Below, in pieces: positions 60,575 through 64,000 of a stretch of DNA of 64,000 nt. Origin of the DNA: CAWIMX01 sp963792785 (GTDB taxonomy: Bacteria; Acidobacteriota; Vicinamibacteria; Vicinamibacterales; CAVVIG01). The DNA lies in NCBI GenBank assembly GCA_963792785.1, contig CAWBXO010000004.1, forward strand, positions 1,364,001-1,428,000, read 5' to 3'. The position numbers and the translations under genes were made by a program. The notes below the pieces were generated by a model. The model saw nothing but the letters and a program-made list of their open reading frames with translations. It had not been told where the DNA came from and made no database searches. How positions within the stretch are numbered: position 1 is the stretch's first letter; each line of letters opens with the position of its first letter.

Positions 60575-60613
60575 ATTGATAGCCGGTTCAATATGATTAG
60601 AGCCGATTATGTT
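60575..60613. promoter_or_regulatory. AT-rich divergent control region of modABC and the HTH-TOBE gene
   Basis: This short AT-rich stretch stands out from the GC-rich surroundings. It contains an inverted repeat ATTGA-N8-TCAAT (60575-60592) and two GATTA direct repeats. It lies between the start of modA and the start of the HTH-TOBE regulator, so it probably holds both promoters and the regulator's binding site. It does not resemble the classical ModE box. Confidence 0.45.
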
Positions 60614-60652
60614 AGTCGATTCAAGGCACTCATGCCAGCCCCGGAGCCCCCG

Positions 60653-61105
60653 ATGCCCCTCCTGACCGTACGGGACGCCGCCCACCGCCTCGGCGTCGGC
60701 TACTCCACGATGAAACAGTGGATCTACCAGGGCCGCGTCCGCACGACGCAGACCCCCGGCGGCCACCACCGCGTGGCCGAGAGCGAAATCGAACGCCTCG
60801 AGGCGCAGCGCGGCAAGGGCGTCGGCCGCAAGGTGAAGACGGCCGAGCACACCGTGATCGTGTCGCTCAGCGGGCGCAATCAGCTGCGCGGGTTCGTGGA
60901 AGAAGTGCGCATCGAGGGGCTGCTCGCGCAGGTGCGGCTGCGCGTCGGCGACCAGACGCTGACAGCCGTCATCACGCGCGACGCGGTGAACGAGTTGAAG
61001 CTGCGGCGGGGCGAAGAGGCGCTGGCGATCGTGAAGTCGACCGAGGTGATGATCGCGCGGTCGGCCGAGCGGCGGCCTAGCGCGACATCCAGAGCGTCGT
61101 CTTGA
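60653..61105 (+). CDS. HTH-TOBE molybdate-responsive regulator candidate
   Basis: ATG 60653, with GGAG 7 bases upstream, gives 150 residues. An N-terminal excisionase/MerR-type helix-turn-helix ('LLTVRDAAHRLGVGYSTMKQ', 'WIYQGRVRTTQTPGGHHRV') is joined to a single TOBE/molbindin domain ('HTVIVSLSGRNQLRGFVEEV', 'GDQTLTAVITRDAVNELKLR', 'RGEEALAIVKSTEVMIA'). This differs from ModE, which has a different winged helix and two TOBE units. Its divergent position to modABC suggests it represses or activates that operon in response to molybdate. The 3' end overlaps the DUF5916 gene by 29 bases. Confidence 0.85.
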   Translation: MPLLTVRDAAHRLGVGYSTMKQWIYQGRVRTTQTPGGHHRVAESEIERLEAQRGKGVGRKVKTAEHTVIVSLSGRNQLRGFVEEVRIEGLLAQVRLRVGDQTLTAVITRDAVNELKLRRGEEALAIVKSTEVMIARSAERRPSATSRASS

Positions 61106-63725
61106 TCGCGAAGATGTTGTCGCCCGGGGCGGAGAGGGACCCGAACAGGTCGCTCACGCCGACGTGCGACCCATCCGGGACCGAGCTCGCGCGGTTCTGC
61201 TGCCAGACCACGTACAGCGTGCTGCCGGGGCGCCACTCCCATTTGAGCACGACGTTGCTGCGGAACGACCGGACGTTGAAGTCGCGATTGCTCAGCGCGA
61301 ACGCCGACGCGCCGTCGGTCACCTGATAGGAGCCGTCGGCGAGGCGCGTGATGGTCGTGCCGTCGGTTCCGTAGATCCGCAGATCCTTCGAGCGCGGCGC
61401 CAGCAGTTCGCCGAAGCCGCGGTAGCGGCCGCTGGCCGCGAACGGCTCGGCGTAGACATCGAGCGTCAGGTCCGGCTTGAACGTGTAACTCACCCTGAAC
61501 TGGGACGAAATCGTCGTGCGGTCGACGAGCCCGAACACGTAGCGCTTGCCGTAGGTCTCGGCGCGTCCCCCGGTGAGCGTCGTCAGATACTGGCGGGCGA
61601 TCGGCCCGCTGAAGATGCCGGCGGCGCCCTGCTCGTTCAGGTAGTCCGGCTCGATCGAGAACTGGAGGGAGGGCGAGGGGCGCGCCGAGATGCTCCCGGT
61701 CGTCTCCCAGGCGCGTTCGCCGAACTCGTTGCCCTTGACGTTGCCGTTCACGCTCCAGCGGGTCTTGGACCCGTTGCTGTTGCGCAGGGACGAGCTCAGC
61801 GTCCAGCCGAGCGGCGTCCCCATGGCCGGCCCGCCGCGCGTCGCCTGCACGTCGTTGCCGCGGAAGTAGTAGTTCCCGTTGATCGAGCTGACCCAGAAAT
61901 TCTTCCAGGTGAAGCTGTTGTTGCTGCTGAGGATCTGGCGGACGCCCAGGTTGGTGTCGAAGTACCAGTAGTTGTTGAGGCCGACGGTGAACGCGTAGGC
62001 CCGGAAGATCTTTCCCGGCTGCGTTTCACGGTAGGTGAGGCGGGGCCCGCCCGTCAGATCGCCCGCGAAGTTCAGCCGGCCGAAGTCGAGCGGGTGGAAT
62101 CCGGGCCACTCGATCTGGATGTTCTCGCTCCAGAGCCAGTGGCGCCCGCCCACCTTGGCGATGTTGGCGACGAACTGCGCGCCGTTCAGGTTCGTTCGCG
62201 TCGGATCGAGCCGGATCGTCGGCTGATCCACCCGCTGCAGGTAGTGCCCGCTCGAGGTCTGGACCTTCGTGATCGCGTCGGCCTCGCCGTTCAGGAACGT
62301 CAGGCCGAGGTTGCTCGTCGCCTCGTAGTTGCGGTGGCCGAACCGGATCCGCGTGTCGACGCCGGTGGTGATCGCGTTTCGCACCTGCTGGAGCGCCAGG
62401 GGATCGGTCGGCGCCAGGTCGCGATGGACGAGCGTCAGGTGCGCGCCCACCGTCGAGCCTTCGCTCCCGAACTCCTGAATCACGCGCCCGACCGCCCACG
62501 CCGTGCGCGCGGCCACCTCGACGTCCGATCGCACGCCGGCCTTCTCGACGTGCGCGAATTCCTTGTCGGTGAGCGCCGCGAGGAACCCGACCGACGTGCC
62601 ATGTTTGGTGCGTCCCGTCAGCTTGGCCGCCCCGAGGATCGTGCTGACGTTCGGATAATCCACGTAGTCGCCCGAGGCCGGGCCGGTCGGCCGGGCGCCG
62701 ATGCGGCGCGAATAGTAGTAGTTGCTCGTGCCCGCCTCGAGCACGCTGTTGCCTTCGATGAAGAAGGGGCGGCGCTCGGCGAAGATGGTTTCGAACACCG
62801 TCAGGTTCACTTCCGCGGGGTCCGCCTCGATCTGTCCGAAGTCGGGATTGAACGTGGTTTCGAGCGTGAGGTTCGACCCGATCCCGATCTTCATGTCGGC
62901 GCCGACGCTGCCGCTCAGGTTCTTCCCGTCGTCGAAGGGGTTGTTCAGATCGCGATTGCCGGTCCGGCGCGAGGAGCCGGACACGTACGGCAGCACTTCC
63001 AGCCGCTGCTTGGGTTCGACACCCTGGATGCCGCGCAGGTCGCCGAACAGGGACGCCCAGCCGCGCTTCGTGCGGCCGACCACGACCCAGTAGTCCTGTT
63101 CGTTCAGCGTCGGCCGCCACCGCTTGACGTTCAACCCCCAGACCCGTTCGGGTGCGTCGTTGAAGCGGAGCTGCGAGAAGGGCACCCAGAGCTCGGCGCT
63201 CCACCCGTGATCGTCGACGACGGTCTTCGCCTGCCAGACCGGGTCGAACTGCGAGTCGGTGTCGCCTTCGTTGTCGGTGGGATGGTAGTGATCCAGCCGG
63301 ACGCCGGACGCCGTGACGCCGAACATGTACGCCGTCCGGCGATCGAGGTACGTGTCGAGTTCGATCTGCAGGTACTCGGCCTGATCGCCATCGTCGCGCC
63401 GGCTCATGGGCGCCTGCACGACACCGCTGGCGCTCTCCATGCGGGCGCCGATCCAGAGCGCGGTGTCGTCGTAGACGAAGCGGACTTCCATCCGATCGGT
63501 GGGCGGCGCGCCCTCGTTGGGCTCGGCCTGCGAAAAGTCCATGACCGGCGTCGCCGTCTGCCAGACCGTCTCGTCGAGGCGACCGTCGAGATGAATCGAT
63601 CCGTCCGCGACGCGAACGGCCTGCGCCTGCTTGCGCGGCGGTTCAGCCGCGGGCTGTTGGGCGAAGGCGGGGGGAACCGCGCTCAGGAGGAGACAGAGGG
63701 CCAGGCCCTTGGATGATCCACGCAT
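61077..63725 (-). CDS. DUF5916 protein with N-terminal CBM9-like domain
   Basis: The 882-residue exported protein has a signal peptide ending 'FAQQ' and an N-terminal carbohydrate-binding family 9-like domain ('SIHLDGRLDETVWQTATPVM', 'VRFVYDDTALWIGARME'). A long beta-rich DUF5916 region follows with typical 'FNPDFGQIEADPAEVNLTVFE' (in parts) and 'ERRPFFIEGNSVLEAG'. It ends in outer-membrane-type strands ('RPGSTLYVVWQQNR', 'DNIFAIKTTLWMSR'). It is probably an outer-membrane barrel involved in uptake or binding; function is unknown. A short fragment of a related gene lies at 1493-1620. Confidence 0.92.
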   Translation of the reverse strand: MRGSSKGLALCLLLSAVPPAFAQQPAAEPPRKQAQAVRVADGSIHLDGRLDETVWQTATPVMDFSQAEPNEGAPPTDRMEVRFVYDDTALWIGARMESASGVVQAPMSRRDDGDQAEYLQIELDTYLDRRTAYMFGVTASGVRLDHYHPTDNEGDTDSQFDPVWQAKTVVDDHGWSAELWVPFSQLRFNDAPERVWGLNVKRWRPTLNEQDYWVVVGRTKRGWASLFGDLRGIQGVEPKQRLEVLPYVSGSSRRTGNRDLNNPFDDGKNLSGSVGADMKIGIGSNLTLETTFNPDFGQIEADPAEVNLTVFETIFAERRPFFIEGNSVLEAGTSNYYYSRRIGARPTGPASGDYVDYPNVSTILGAAKLTGRTKHGTSVGFLAALTDKEFAHVEKAGVRSDVEVAARTAWAVGRVIQEFGSEGSTVGAHLTLVHRDLAPTDPLALQQVRNAITTGVDTRIRFGHRNYEATSNLGLTFLNGEADAITKVQTSSGHYLQRVDQPTIRLDPTRTNLNGAQFVANIAKVGGRHWLWSENIQIEWPGFHPLDFGRLNFAGDLTGGPRLTYRETQPGKIFRAYAFTVGLNNYWYFDTNLGVRQILSSNNSFTWKNFWVSSINGNYYFRGNDVQATRGGPAMGTPLGWTLSSSLRNSNGSKTRWSVNGNVKGNEFGERAWETTGSISARPSPSLQFSIEPDYLNEQGAAGIFSGPIARQYLTTLTGGRAETYGKRYVFGLVDRTTISSQFRVSYTFKPDLTLDVYAEPFAASGRYRGFGELLAPRSKDLRIYGTDGTTITRLADGSYQVTDGASAFALSNRDFNVRSFRSNVVLKWEWRPGSTLYVVWQQNRASSVPDGSHVGVSDLFGSLSAPGDNIFAIKTTLWMSR

Positions 63726-63801
63726 GAAGAGGGACGCGAGATGCTAGCACGCTGGCGCCGGAAATCCATCCGGGCCGCCCGAGGACAAACGATGACATCC
63801 A

Positions 63802-64000
63802 CTACTCGAGCGTGGGCATGTGGAACGCGCCCGCGCCCGGATCCTCGGTCCAGCGCCGCGAGACGGCCTTCGTGCGCGTGTAGAACGCGAACCCCTCGGC
63901 GCCGTGCACGTGCAGGTCGCCGAAGAGGGACTGCTTCCACCCGCCGAACGAGTAGGCGGCCGTCGGCACCGGAATCGGCACGTTGATGCCGACCATGCCG
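63802..64000 (-). CDS. mmsA: Methylmalonate-semialdehyde dehydrogenase, C-terminal part
   Basis: Only the last 66 or so residues are in the window; the frame is open to the edge. 'MVGINVPIPVPTAAYSFGGW' followed by 'KQSLFGDLHVHGAEGFAFYT' and 'RTKAVSRRWTEDPGA' is the characteristic C-terminus of CoA-acylating MMSDH of the aldehyde dehydrogenase superfamily, used in valine, thymine and inositol breakdown. Its downstream partners are not visible. The stop lies 76 bases from the DUF5916 start. Confidence 0.9.
   Translation of the reverse strand, partial: GMVGINVPIPVPTAAYSFGGWKQSLFGDLHVHGAEGFAFYTRTKAVSRRWTEDPGAGAFHMPTLE

Overview
The window is a GC-rich, densely coded bacterial chromosome segment. 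The best fit is a soil Acidobacteriota, probably class Vicinamibacteria. The markers are a PadR regulator overlapping a MacB/FtsX permease of the acidobacterial duplicated orphan permease (ADOP) type, a VWFA-related acidobacterial secreted protein, a CBM9/DUF5916 outer-membrane-type protein, and many secreted beta-propeller, SGNH and cupin proteins. There is no rRNA, tRNA, CRISPR array, insertion sequence, phage or plasmid gene. The taxonomic call is inference from gene content.

Layout. 1-6.5 kb holds small enzymes and secreted proteins on the + strand: a SnoaL-like fragment, DUF2200, a two-domain VOC protein, two tiny overlapping genes, DUF4185, pectin acetylesterase, a frameshifted lipoprotein and an M19 dipeptidase. 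6.6-10.9 kb is an RND efflux adaptor/permease pair. 11-15.3 kb (-) is an unknown secreted protein, then the ADOP permease and its PadR regulator with a pair of operator-like palindromes. 15.6-22.6 kb holds a collagen-like IPT protein, a cytochrome c, ABC-F, a LUD protein, a large secreted protein and an alpha/beta hydrolase. 22.6-27.8 kb (-) carries a cytochrome c-PHM-like copper monooxygenase, a LEH-type epoxide hydrolase, a PAL-like propeller and a cupin. PHM and PAL are the two halves of animal peptide-amidating enzyme. 27.8-34.5 kb holds a HipA-like/DUF3037 pair, a parvulin, a serine hydrolase, a second propeller, an SGNH hydrolase, a pilin and a PPC-domain protein.

34.5-50.5 kb is the centrepiece: fifteen minus-strand genes, almost all with overlapping stops and starts, in one apparent 16-kb operon. 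The first eight convert guanine to allantoate products (xanthine dehydrogenase, guanine deaminase, OHCU decarboxylase, urate oxidase, hydroxyisourate hydrolase, allantoate amidohydrolase, allantoinase). The rest are DUF3830, a second complete CoxS/L/G/M-type molybdenum hydroxylase, a cyclase-family hydrolase and an amidase, whose substrate is unknown. About 7 kb further on, a modABC molybdate transporter with a divergent HTH-TOBE regulator could supply the cofactor metal for both hydroxylases.

50.5-64 kb also holds a SnoaL-like protein, a CusF-like lipoprotein, a membrane Ser/Thr kinase, an MFS transporter, the VWFA protein, the DUF5916 protein and the 3' end of methylmalonate-semialdehyde dehydrogenase. 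Two features recur: several operon heads lack a Shine-Dalgarno sequence and instead have a TANNNT hexamer 6-7 nt before the start (possible leaderless mRNAs), and three genes carry apparent single-base frameshifts that may be sequence errors.
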